From: Natronosporangium hydrolyticum
GTDB taxonomy: Bacteria > Actinomycetota > Actinomycetes > Mycobacteriales > Micromonosporaceae
Assembly: GCF_016925615.1 (NCBI RefSeq)
Contig: NZ_CP070499.1
Span: forward strand, 2,480,001-2,544,000
Reading direction: 5' to 3'
DNA: 64,000 nt
Shown here: positions 7,814-16,900 of the stretch, one piece after another
Layout of the letters: the number at the start of each line of letters is the position of its first letter
Numbering within the stretch: position 1 is the first letter of the stretch
Translations under genes and position numbers: made by a program
The notes under the pieces: model-generated
What the model saw: only the letters and a program-made list of their open reading frames with translations
Database searches by the model: none
What the model was told of the DNA's origin: nothing

Positions 7814-9633
7814 CGGGAGGGCAACACTTCCAGGTAAACCTGCGCGGCATCGTCGACCTGTTCAGCCAACATCTCTACACCAGCCCGCGGGTGTTCGCCC
7901 GGGAGTTGGTGCAGAACGCCACGGACGCGATCGCGGCACGGCGGGCGCTCACCGCCGCCGATCCGGGTGCCGACGGTGCGGTCACCGCCGGTGCCGGAGA
8001 GATCCGGATCGAGCCGCTGCCCGACGGCGGGGTGCGGGTGTCCGACGACGGGATCGGGCTCACCGAGTCCGAGGTGCACACCTTCCTGGCCAGTGTCGGG
8101 AGCACGACCAAGCGCGACGAACTCGGGTTCGCCCGGCAGGATTTCCTCGGCCAGTTCGGCATCGGGCTGCTGTCGTGTTTCATGGTCTCGGACCTGATCG
8201 AGGTGGTCTCCCGCTCCGCCAAGGGTGGTCCGGCGGTGCGCTGGGTGGGCCGGGCCGACGGCACCTACCATACCGAGGTCGACGACGCGGCCCGGGCAGC
8301 GATCGGCACCACGGTGACCCTCCGGCCCCGGCCGGACTCGGCGCACTGGCTGGCGCCGGAGCAGCTGAGTGAGCTGGTCCACCACTACGCTCATCTGTTG
8401 CCGGTCCCGATCACGCTGGCCACCGAGGATGGTCCGGTCGCCCTGACCGATCCGGCCCCGGCGTGGGCGATCGAACGATCGGACCCGAACCATCGGCGCC
8501 AGCAGTTGTTGGACTACGCCGAAGAGCTGTTCGGTGTCCGGCCGATGGACCTGCTCGACCTGCGGGTGCCGGAAGCGGGTTTGACCGGCGTCGGCTTCAT
8601 CCTCCCCTCGCCTTCGACCGCCGGCCAACGGGGCGGCCACCGGGTCTACCTGAAGCGGATGCTGCTCACCGAGGACGCCGACCGGCTGCTGCCAGAGTGG
8701 GCCTTCTTCGTACGTTGCGTGGTCGACACCAGCCTGCTGCGCCCTACCGCCAGCCGGGAGGCGCTGTACGAGGACGACCTGCTCAGCGCCGTGCGCCAGA
8801 GCCTCGGCGAGCAGATCCAACAATGGCTGCGGGAGCTGTCGGTCCACCATCCGGCCCGGCTCGCCGAGTTTCTGCGGGTGCACCACCTGGGAGTCAAGGC
8901 GCTGGCCCGCCACGACGACGAGATGCTGCGGCTGGTGGACGCCTGGCTGCCGTACGAGACCAGCCGGGGCCCGATGCCGCTGCGCGACTTCCGGCAGGGT
9001 GCTTCGACCATCGTGTACACCGAGACCGTGGATGAGTTCCGCGGCCTGGCGACGATCGCCAGCGCCGCCGGCGCCGCGATCGTCAACGGTGGCTACGCCT
9101 ACGACACCGAGATCCTGCAGCGGCTGCCCCGGCTGGACCCGTCCCTGCGGGTACGTCGGCTGGACCCGAGCGAGCTTGCGGCCACACTGGAGCCGCTGCC
9201 CGAGCCGCAGCTCGCCGCGCTCGCCGGTTTCCTGGACACCGCCCGCCACGTGCTCGCCGAGCTAGGCTGTGTCCCGCAGGTCCGCCAGTTCCACCCGATC
9301 AACGTCCCCGCGTTGTACGTAGTGAGTCAGGCCGCGCGGGAGCAGGACCTGCGCCAGCGCAATCAGGCCGACGCCGACGACCTGTGGTCGAGCATCTTCG
9401 CCGGGTTCGGGGAGCCGGAGACCGATGACCGGCCGGAGCTGGTCTTCAACTGGCGGCATCCGCTGATCCGGCGGATCGCCACCGAACCACCCGGACCTAC
9501 CCTCCGGCACGCGGTCGAGGCGCTCTACGGGCAGGCGTTGTTGGCTGGGCACCACCCGCTGCGCGCGGTCGACGGTGCGGCCCTGAACCGTTCCTTTCTC
9601 GGCCTGCTGGAGCGCGCCTTCGCCAGCGACTAG
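7810..9633 (+). CDS. Hsp90 family chaperone-like ATPase (HtpG-like)
   Basis: 607 residues, similar in length to HtpG. The N-terminal GHKL ATPase motifs are clear: ELVQNATDAI (Asn/Asp of motif N), VSDDGIGL (motif G1) and GQFGIGLLSCFMVSD (the Hsp90 G2-type loop), within residues 1-175. The middle domain contains the conserved DTSLLRPTASREALYEDD stretch (compare PLNVSRE in HtpG). The C-terminal third is diverged. GTG start overlaps the upstream stop. The protein belongs to the actinobacterial Hsp90-like group distinct from canonical htpG; client unknown. HtpG is known to stabilise Cas3 in E. coli, so proximity to a CRISPR locus is notable, but a link here is speculation. Confidence 0.83.
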   Translation: MTGGQHFQVNLRGIVDLFSQHLYTSPRVFARELVQNATDAIAARRALTAADPGADGAVTAGAGEIRIEPLPDGGVRVSDDGIGLTESEVHTFLASVGSTTKRDELGFARQDFLGQFGIGLLSCFMVSDLIEVVSRSAKGGPAVRWVGRADGTYHTEVDDAARAAIGTTVTLRPRPDSAHWLAPEQLSELVHHYAHLLPVPITLATEDGPVALTDPAPAWAIERSDPNHRRQQLLDYAEELFGVRPMDLLDLRVPEAGLTGVGFILPSPSTAGQRGGHRVYLKRMLLTEDADRLLPEWAFFVRCVVDTSLLRPTASREALYEDDLLSAVRQSLGEQIQQWLRELSVHHPARLAEFLRVHHLGVKALARHDDEMLRLVDAWLPYETSRGPMPLRDFRQGASTIVYTETVDEFRGLATIASAAGAAIVNGGYAYDTEILQRLPRLDPSLRVRRLDPSELAATLEPLPEPQLAALAGFLDTARHVLAELGCVPQVRQFHPINVPALYVVSQAAREQDLRQRNQADADDLWSSIFAGFGEPETDDRPELVFNWRHPLIRRIATEPPGPTLRHAVEALYGQALLAGHHPLRAVDGAALNRSFLGLLERAFASD

Positions 9634-9641
9634 TCACCGGG

Positions 9642-10607
9642 CTAGGTCGCTGACCGGCGCGGGGTGGCTGTCGGCTCAGCTGGCCCGCCACCGTCGGACT
9701 CGACGAACTGCTCGATACCGTCCAGCAGCCGCGCCAGGCCGAACTCGAACATCTGCTCCACGTCCATCGTGGCGTCCATTGAGCCCACCAGCGCGGCCTG
9801 CACCGGGCGGGTCTCGGGGTCGAGCTGTGCCAGGAGGGCAGGGAGTTCCACCGCCCGCCACCCGGCGGTCAGGCCGCGCCGATCCGCCTCCGCGATGCCG
9901 GCCCGCAGCAGGGCCAGACCTTCGGCCAACCCGCTGGCGCTCTGGAACGCCTGGTGCGCCGTGACCGGGTCCAGCCCCGCGTCGACGAGCGCGGTGAGGA
10001 GCCGCCCCACGTCGGCAAGCACTCCCGGTGGGAGCACCGGGGGATACCCGGTGACGGCCCGCAGGACCCAGGGGTGGCGGCCCAACAGATCCCACTCGCG
10101 ACGCGCCCAGCTCTCTAGGCCGGCGCGCCAGGCGCCCGGTGCCGGGTCCGCGCCGTCGCTTCCCGAACGCGCCGCTGCGGGGGAGTCCGCGCCATCGCGA
10201 AACACCGCCTCCACCATCAGCTCGACCAGCTCGTCCTTGCCGCGGACGTGGTGGTAAAGAGACATTGTGGCCACACCCAGCTCGGCCGCCACCTGTCGCA
10301 TCGCCAGCCCATCCAGACCGTGGGCGTCGGCGAGGCGGATCGCGACGGCGACGATGCGCGGCACGGAGAGCCCTTCGGTGGCCGATGCCGACTCCCCGCG
10401 GGATGCGCCCGCCCGGGCCGCGGATCGGCCGGTGGCGGCAGGGTCCGGCGCGGTGAGCTCGGTGGTCACCTCGTCGTGGGCCGCGCCGCGGGTCTTGGCG
10501 CGGGCGCGGTAGGCGCGGGCCTGGCAGGAACGGGAACAGTAGTGTCGCCGGCGGCCGCGGGAAGCGGTGGTCAGCGGAGCCCCGCACTGCTCGCATGACG
10601 CCACCAC
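9642..10607 (-). CDS. TetR family repressor with N-terminal zinc ribbon
   Basis: 321 residues. Residues 1-35 hold a four-cysteine ribbon (CEQCGAP...YCSRSCQ), followed by a low-complexity linker to about 80. The TetR helix-turn-helix is at about 85-135 (MRQVAAELGVATMSLYHHVRGKD, with the TetR-type recognition helix) and the rest is a TetR-C tetracycline-repressor-like ligand domain (EMLVELMVEAVF region onward). GTG 10607 was chosen, preceded by a GGGGG-rich site. The gene faces away from a flavin monooxygenase and the shared intergenic region carries repeated half-sites, so it probably represses itself and the monooxygenase and is released by a small lipophilic ligand. The zinc-ribbon fusion is unusual for TetR proteins. 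Confidence 0.85.
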   Translation of the reverse strand: MVASCEQCGAPLTTASRGRRRHYCSRSCQARAYRARAKTRGAAHDEVTTELTAPDPAATGRSAARAGASRGESASATEGLSVPRIVAVAIRLADAHGLDGLAMRQVAAELGVATMSLYHHVRGKDELVELMVEAVFRDGADSPAAARSGSDGADPAPGAWRAGLESWARREWDLLGRHPWVLRAVTGYPPVLPPGVLADVGRLLTALVDAGLDPVTAHQAFQSASGLAEGLALLRAGIAEADRRGLTAGWRAVELPALLAQLDPETRPVQAALVGSMDATMDVEQMFEFGLARLLDGIEQFVESDGGGPAEPTATPRRSAT

Positions 10608-10626
10608 GTCACCCCCGAATCCGTTG

Positions 10627-10696
10627 TTTCGTCACGGAACCACCAGTGTCGAAAGCGTATCACCGCCGTGTCGAAACGAGTAATGGTGTGACGAAA
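10627..10696. promoter_or_regulatory. Repeated half-sites between TetR gene and monooxygenase
   Basis: Four related 9-mers occur in 70 bases: TTTCGTCAC (10627-10635), GTGTCGAAA (10646-10654), GTGTCGAAA (10668-10676) and GTGACGAAA (10688-10696). The first and last are exact reverse complements, so they form inverted pairs, as expected for TetR operators over divergent promoters. Confidence 0.6.
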
Positions 10697-10824
10697 TGGC
10701 CAACTGTCGCCGCTGTTCAGCGCGGACACGAGCCGGCCTACAACGGCTTGGCAGCGCCTCAATTCGACCCGTACCATGTACGAGGAAACTGACTTGTACG
10801 CCGTATGGGGGAGTGGTCCGAACG

Positions 10825-12054
10825 ATGAACGAGCGGCGCGCCACCCGGGTCCTTATCTCCGGCGGCGGGGTCGCCGGACCGGCGCTCGCGTACTGGCTAC
10901 AGCGGTACGGCTTCGAGCCGACCATTGTGGAGCGTGCTGCTGGCCTGCGTACCGAGGGGCAGCGGATCGAGCTTGCCGAGGCCGGCCAGGAGGTGCTGCG
11001 CCGGATGGGCCTGCTGGAGCAGGCACGCGCCGCGGGCGGGCCGCAGCCGCAGTCCACCATCTACCTTGGGGCCACCGACCGGCCGGTGCGCGTCCCGGCC
11101 GTCGGTGTGGGCGCCAGCAGCGCGTCCGACCGGACCGGCCGGCTGGCCATCAAACGCAGCCGGCTCGGCGAACTCCTCTACGAGCACGTCCGCGACCAGG
11201 TCCCCTACCTGTTCGCCGACTCCATCCGAGCGATCCGGCAGGAGCCGGACGGAGTGCAGGTCGACTTCGAAGGCGGCGGGTCCCGGCAGGTTGATCTGGT
11301 GGTCGGAGCCGACGGGCTCTACTCCACTGTGCGGCGGCTCGTCTTCGGCGAGCACGAACGTTTCCTGCGTTACCTCGACGCCGACCAGGCCTACTTCACC
11401 ACCGACAACTACCTGGGCTGGCGGGACGTGTCCCGCTTCCACCTCTGGCCGCATCGGGGCGCGGCCATCACCACGTTCCCCGGCAACGAGCAACTTGAGG
11501 GGACGTTCCTGCTCCGCAGCACCGAGCCGGCCGGGATCCGGAAGCTGAGCGTCGCGGAGCAGCGGGTGCGGATCGAGCACGCCTTCGCCACCGACGGCTG
11601 GCTGGTGCCCAGCCTGCTGCGGGCGATGCGCTCGGCCGACGACTTCCACCTGCTGCCCTGCCTGCAGGTACGGATGGGCTGCTGGCACGACCGGCGGATT
11701 GCGCTGGTGGGGGACGCCGCCCACTGCCCCGACCCGATGTCCGGCCAAGGCGCCGGCCTCGCCCTGGCCGGCGCCTACCTCCTCGCCGGTGAACTGAAAA
11801 CGGCCGGCGGGGACCCGGCCGTGGCCTTCCCCGCCTACGAGCAGCGAATGCGTGACTTCGCCACGGGCAACCAGGACCTCGGCGAGTTCGACATCGCGAT
11901 GGCGGCGCCCGGGGCCGGCCGGGCCGGCGTGTGGCTGCGGGAGCAGTCGCTGCGGGCGCTGTTTCCGCTGCTGGATCTGGGGCTGCGGCTGAAGCTGCGG
12001 CCCTGGTGGCTCACCGCCACCGCACCGGTCACCCTGCCGCACTACGACCAGTAG
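10825..12054 (+). CDS. FAD-dependent aromatic monooxygenase (PHBH family)
   Basis: 409 residues. The dinucleotide fold is at the N terminus (VLISGGGVAGPALAYWL, then the acidic VER), the DG-type motif is VVGADGLYSTVR near 165, and the GD motif RIALVGDAAHCPDPMSGQGAGLAL (read in parts) is near 295, together defining a class A flavoprotein hydroxylase. ATG 10825 gives the expected short N terminus before the Rossmann strand. It likely hydroxylates an aromatic substrate with NAD(P)H and O2, in the manner of TetX- or rifampicin-monooxygenase-type detoxifying enzymes. Divergence from a TetR regulator supports an inducible detoxification role (inference). Substrate unknown. Confidence 0.87.
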   Translation: MNERRATRVLISGGGVAGPALAYWLQRYGFEPTIVERAAGLRTEGQRIELAEAGQEVLRRMGLLEQARAAGGPQPQSTIYLGATDRPVRVPAVGVGASSASDRTGRLAIKRSRLGELLYEHVRDQVPYLFADSIRAIRQEPDGVQVDFEGGGSRQVDLVVGADGLYSTVRRLVFGEHERFLRYLDADQAYFTTDNYLGWRDVSRFHLWPHRGAAITTFPGNEQLEGTFLLRSTEPAGIRKLSVAEQRVRIEHAFATDGWLVPSLLRAMRSADDFHLLPCLQVRMGCWHDRRIALVGDAAHCPDPMSGQGAGLALAGAYLLAGELKTAGGDPAVAFPAYEQRMRDFATGNQDLGEFDIAMAAPGAGRAGVWLREQSLRALFPLLDLGLRLKLRPWWLTATAPVTLPHYDQ

Positions 12055-12256
12055 CTGCTGCCGATCGGCGAATCCCCGCCACCGTCCGATTGGTCCTAAC
12101 GCGTTGGATACCCGTTGGGATGAGTCCTGGCCGTTGCGGCAACGTGATCACGCTGCCGGCTGAGCTGGTGCCCCTTGATCGGCTGGTGACCGATGCCGGC
12201 CAGCGGCGTTGAAGCACCCCCTGGGTGATTGCCACCTCACTCGGCGATTCGCGAGG
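12055..12256. other. Intergenic region before the three-gene ATPase operon
   Basis: 202 bases with no recognised gene. No convincing terminator or -35/-10 pair was found. The frame of the next gene is open back to a TTG at 12209, so its start could lie inside this region. Confidence 0.4.
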
Positions 12257-13294
12257 ATGGGTGCCACTCTGACGTTAGGTAGACCGTTGGTCCTTTCGCT
12301 CGCGGAGATCCCGACTGACCAAGTGGTGTGGATCAAGGACCTTTATCCGGATGACGTGGACCGCGCTGTCGCGACCGCGCCACCCGACGCGCCCGCGGTG
12401 ATCGTCCAACGGCCGACCGGACCTTGGCGCCAGCGCATGATCGTCGCCGGCAGCCTGGACAACATGGAAGTGGTCGCCGGTCAGCTGTTTCCCGCCTGGC
12501 TCCCGGCAGCCGAGGGCATCACGACATCGGCCGGCGCCGCACCAGCCGCCGTCCGGGCGGTCGCCATCGAGCACGCGGCCAGCACCTCCCAGTATGGTCC
12601 TTTCCTGGCCGACCTGGCGGCCGGTGCACTGGCCCGGTCGGTGGCGTACACCGGGCGGCACCACCCCGAAGTGCGGGCGCTCGGGTTGGCGCGAGTGCTC
12701 GCGGCCAGCTTCGGGCGGTCGACCTGTGCGCTGCTGCTACGGCCGCCCCACGACCTGGACGAGGGCGGTTCGCTGGCGCTGACGCGGGCAGCACAGTGGC
12801 TGGTGGACCACGGCCGACTCGCGGTGTGGATCTGCGGTGGAGCGCTGCCGGCGGTCGAGCACCCGCCGGAGGCGGTGGTGGCTCAGCCTGTCGGCAACGC
12901 CTCGGCCAAGGTCGGCAGACCACGGCCCCGCAGCCTCGTCGGCAAGCCTCATCCGACGAGCCGGGCGGAGGTGGCCCTGGAGACCGCCCTGGCCGGCCGG
13001 TCGTGGGCGGCCGGGCGAGCGTGGAACCAAACGGTACGCCCCGGGCCGTTGATCAACCCAGTTCGAGTCGACCTGCTGTGGCAGCGGGAACGGTGCATCG
13101 TCGAGATCGACGGCGACGACCACCGGACGGTGGGCAAGTACACCGAGGATCGAACCCGCGACGTGATGCTTCAGCTCAACGGGTACGCCGTGCTCCGCTT
13201 CACCAACTCACAAGTGCTCGACGATATCGAGAGCGTGCTCGCGATCCTCCAACAATTTCTCGCCACTCGCCGGCGGGCCGGGAAAGGAAACTGA
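12257..13294 (+). CDS. DUF559-type (Vsr-like) endonuclease-domain protein
   Basis: About 345 residues. The last 110 residues carry the nuclease-like fold: a basic stretch, RAEVALETAL, then VRVDLLWQRERCIVEIDGDDHR (in parts), the D...E-x-D pattern of DUF559/very-short-patch-repair-like PD-(D/E)XK nucleases, with EIDGDD at about 282-287, followed by RDVMLQLNGYAVLRFTNSQV. Residues 1-230 are not recognised; they include a helical region and may bind a partner or DNA. ATG 12257 was preferred, but no good ribosome site is seen and TTG 12209 is possible. It is one base from the next gene and heads a three-gene operon with a small winged-helix-like protein and a large double ATPase, suggesting a nuclease driven or loaded by an ATPase (inference). 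Confidence 0.7.
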   Translation: MGATLTLGRPLVLSLAEIPTDQVVWIKDLYPDDVDRAVATAPPDAPAVIVQRPTGPWRQRMIVAGSLDNMEVVAGQLFPAWLPAAEGITTSAGAAPAAVRAVAIEHAASTSQYGPFLADLAAGALARSVAYTGRHHPEVRALGLARVLAASFGRSTCALLLRPPHDLDEGGSLALTRAAQWLVDHGRLAVWICGGALPAVEHPPEAVVAQPVGNASAKVGRPRPRSLVGKPHPTSRAEVALETALAGRSWAAGRAWNQTVRPGPLINPVRVDLLWQRERCIVEIDGDDHRTVGKYTEDRTRDVMLQLNGYAVLRFTNSQVLDDIESVLAILQQFLATRRRAGKGN

Positions 13295-13295
13295 C

Positions 13296-13970
13296 TTGTC
13301 GAACAACCCCTTGACGACGGTGGAGACCTCTGCACTGTTGATTCTGATGGCCGAGGCGGGCCCGGTCTCCAATGTGAGCCTGGGCCGGGATCACCGGTGC
13401 CACCTGGCGAAGGCATCACGCGAGAAGCTGGAGCGGCTGAAGCTGATCGAGGTGGAGCGTTCGCCTCGGCTGGTGCTGACGCTCAGCGACAAGGGCTGGG
13501 CCCGCGTCCGCGCCCAGCTTGAGGTCGGAGCGACGCTGCCGCGGTCGGGCTCGGTCGGCGGCGCGCTCGCCGCGGTGCTCCGGCGGTGGGACCGCTTCCT
13601 GTCGGCGCAGCGGCTGAGCCTCGACGAGTTCGTCACCGCGTCGAACGTCACCATCGGCGAGGCCCCGGCGGCGGCTGCATCGGAGCTAGCGCCGGGGCGC
13701 GGCGAGCCGGAGATTGAAGAGCGACTGGCCAAGGCATACCAGCTGCTCGCGCCTCACGCCGGTGACCTGGTGAGCCTCGCCGACCTGCGAGACCAGGTCG
13801 GCGAGGTGCCGCCGGCCGAGGTCGACGCAGCGCTGCGGCGGCTGCACCGTCGCCGGGGCGTCGCCCTCGTCCCGGAGGCTAACCAGAAGACCCTCGACGC
13901 CCGGGCCCGGGCCGCCGCGGTGGTGATCGGCGACCAGCCCAAGCACGCGATCGCGATGGCGGCGTCGTGA
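13296..13970 (+). CDS. Small winged-helix-like protein of the ATPase operon
   Basis: 224 residues from a TTG start, supported by GGAAAGGAAAC directly upstream and by starting one base after the previous stop. Residues 1-70 read like a winged helix (ALLILMAEAG, LAKASREKLERLKLIEV, RLVLTLSDKGWARV), a pattern seen in MarR/PadR-like DNA-binding domains. A second helical or winged-helix unit may be present at about 135-205 (LVSLADLRDQV, EVDAALRRLHRRRGVALVPEANQK). The family is not recognised. The GTG of the large ATPase overlaps its stop. A DNA-binding or assembly subunit is the simplest guess. Confidence 0.6.
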   Translation: MSNNPLTTVETSALLILMAEAGPVSNVSLGRDHRCHLAKASREKLERLKLIEVERSPRLVLTLSDKGWARVRAQLEVGATLPRSGSVGGALAAVLRRWDRFLSAQRLSLDEFVTASNVTIGEAPAAAASELAPGRGEPEIEERLAKAYQLLAPHAGDLVSLADLRDQVGEVPPAEVDAALRRLHRRRGVALVPEANQKTLDARARAAAVVIGDQPKHAIAMAAS

Positions 13971-16900
13971 GCAGGGCGGCGCTTAAGGCGCTCGAGCACC
14001 TCCACTTCAACTACACGCCGACCCGGAACGATGTCTGGCGTACTCCGCGGTTCCACGTCGACGGCCTGCACCAGGACGTCTTCCGTATCATCCTCGACGG
14101 GCTTACCGCGGCGGAGCGAAGCCCGGACGCCAGCCCGATCGGGGTCGCGGTGCCGGGGCAGCGTGGCGCCGGCAAGACCCATCTGCTCAGCCGGGTGCGC
14201 GAGCTGACTCAGCTACGGGGAGGTTACTTCTTCCTGGTCAACCTGCTCGACGCCAAGACCTTCTGGCGCAGCGTCGCCGCGTCGGTGGTGGCCGGCCTGA
14301 ACCAGCCGATCGACCAGGACGGTACGACCCAACTGCACGCGTTCCTGCAACGACTCACCGACCCGCTCGACCTGCCAGTGGTGAGCCGGATGGCGGTGAC
14401 CGGTCGGGCACCGATCACCCGGGAGAGACTGGACGAGTTCGCCGCCGCTTTGGGCAGCCGAAGCCGCCAGATGGGGCTTGGTGCTCGGGAGACGGCTCGG
14501 GCGCTGGCGCTGCTCGCCAGCTCCGACCCGCGGGGGCAGGACATCGCCGGGTCGTACCTGCTCGCCGATGACGAGGCGGAGGCCGGCGAACGGACCCGCT
14601 GGGGGATCCGGCCGGCCCGGCGGCTACCGCAGGAACTTGTCTCGGACATCTCCCGGCTGCTGGCGCTGACCGGACCTGCGGTGATCGCGGTGGACCAGGT
14701 CGACGGCCTGATCGCGCAGGTGTCGAAGCAGAGCCACGTCACCGCCGCCCCCGACCCGGACCCGGACCCGGACCGGTGGCAGGAGGCGGTCCAGCTGGAT
14801 CAGGTCGCCAGCGGCCTGATGGAGTTGCGGGAGCTGACCCAGCGCACAATCACCGTACTCTCGCTACTGCCGGTCTCCTGGGCGTTGATCAAGAGCAACG
14901 CGGTCGACACCGCGCAGGACCGGTTCCGAGAGACCGCCATCCTCGAGCCGATCCGGGACGCGAACGTCGGCCGTGCGTTGATCGAGCGGCGGCTCACGGC
15001 GCACTATGACGAGGTCGGGTTCACGCCCCCGCACCCGACCTGGCCGGTGCGCCCGGAGGCGTTCGCCGCCGCCGCCGACTTCACCCCGCGGCAGCTACTC
15101 ATCAACGTCGAGAACCATATCCGGTCGTGTGTCCTCACCGGCGAGGTCACTGAGCTGACCACGCTCACCACCACCAGCGAGACCACGGCACCGGCTCCCG
15201 CGCCCGCCCCGGCACCGGCGGACCACTCGGCCCTGCAGAAGCTGGACCAGCGGTACGCGGAGCTGCGGGCGCAGGCCACGGTGGCCGGGCTGCTCGACCC
15301 GGCCAACGAGGACAAAGAAGTGCCGCCGCTGCTCGCCGCTGGCTTGGACGCGTGGACCAGGGAGGGCGCCGGCGGCGAGTTCGAACAGGACACCATCCCG
15401 GCGCGGAAGCCCCACCTGCACGCCCGGCTGCGGCGAACCCTCGACGAGGCGACCGGCGCCGAAGCCCACTGGGCATTCCGGGCCATCGCCTCGCAGCATT
15501 ACAACGCCGAACTGGCTCGGTTGCGCAACGCCTGTGTCACCGCCGGCCTGGCCCACGGGGTCGACCAGCGGCACCTGTTCGTCCTGCGCAACGACGAATG
15601 GTCGGACAGCCCCAAGCGTCGCCGCGCGGTCGACGACTTCGTCGCGGCTGGCGGGCGAACGCTGCGGGTCAGCGAGGATGACCTGCGTAGCCTGGTCGCG
15701 CTGCGGAGCCTGCTCGCCGAGGAGCCGGCCGGCCTGCAAGCCTGGCTGGCCGACCGGCGCCCGGCCTCGCACATCGCCCTGCTGGCGACCGCGCTCGCCG
15801 ACGCCGGCCGGGAGCCACCCGCCGGAGCCTCACCGGCCCTACCCGGAGCCTCACCGGCCCTACCCGTGGCATCGCCGGAGACCGCGGAGGAGCAGCCGGA
15901 GACCCCCGCGGAGCAGTCACAGACCCCTGCGGAGTCAACCGAGACCGCCCCCGACCCGGTGGCAGCTGCGCCACCGGACGGGGTGTATCTGCGGGTGGGT
16001 GTCGACTTTGACCAAGCCGACCCCATCTACCTGGAGTTGGCGGCGCTGCGTAAACACGTCGCCATCTTCGCCGGATCCGGGTCGGGCAAGACCGTACTGA
16101 TCAGGCGGTTGGTTGAGGAGTGCGCGCTGCTGGGTGTCTCCGCGATCGTGCTCGACCCCAACAACGACCTCGCCCGGCTCGGTGATGCCTGGCCGGATGA
16201 GCCGCCCGCGTGGAGCGGCGGCGACGCCGATGCGGCGGCCGACTACTTCGACTCGACCGAGGTGGTGATCTGGACCCCGGGGCGGGAGAGTGGCCGGCCG
16301 CTGACCTTCCAGCCGCTGCCAGAATTCAGCGGCGTCCGCGACGACCCGGACGAATTCAGCCAGGCGGTCGACAGCGCGGTGGACGCGCTGGCGCCACGAG
16401 CTAAGGTCGCCGCCACCACCGCCAAGGCGATGCGGGGGCAGGCGGTGCTGCGGCAGGCTCTACGGCACTACGGCCGGTACGCCGGGTCGGCGAACCTGGG
16501 TGGCCTCATCGACCTGTTGCGGGACCTTCCGGACGGGGTGAGCGAACTGGCCGGTGCCGCCGCGATCGCTGCCGACCTGGCGGAGAACCTGGAGGCCGCC
16601 CGGATCAACGACCCGCTCTTCGGCGGGGCAGGGGAGTCCGCCGACCCGGGTACGCTGCTCACCCCGGCGCCGGGCAAGCGGGCCCGGGTCTCGGTCATCA
16701 GCTTCGTCGGGCTACCCGGCGACGACAAGCGGCAGAGCTTCGTCAACCAGCTCCAGTTGGCACTCTTCTCCTGGATCAAACGCCACCCGGCCGGCGACCG
16801 GCCGCTGGGCGGGCTGCTGGTGATGGACGAGGCGCAGACGCTGGCACCGTCTGGCCCGATCACGCCCTGCACCCGCAGCACCCTGATGCTCGCCTCACAG

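Noticed and set aside
7657-9249. 530-residue minus-strand frame over the Hsp90-like gene
   Set aside because: No domain or motif, and the plus strand has clear GHKL ATPase motifs.
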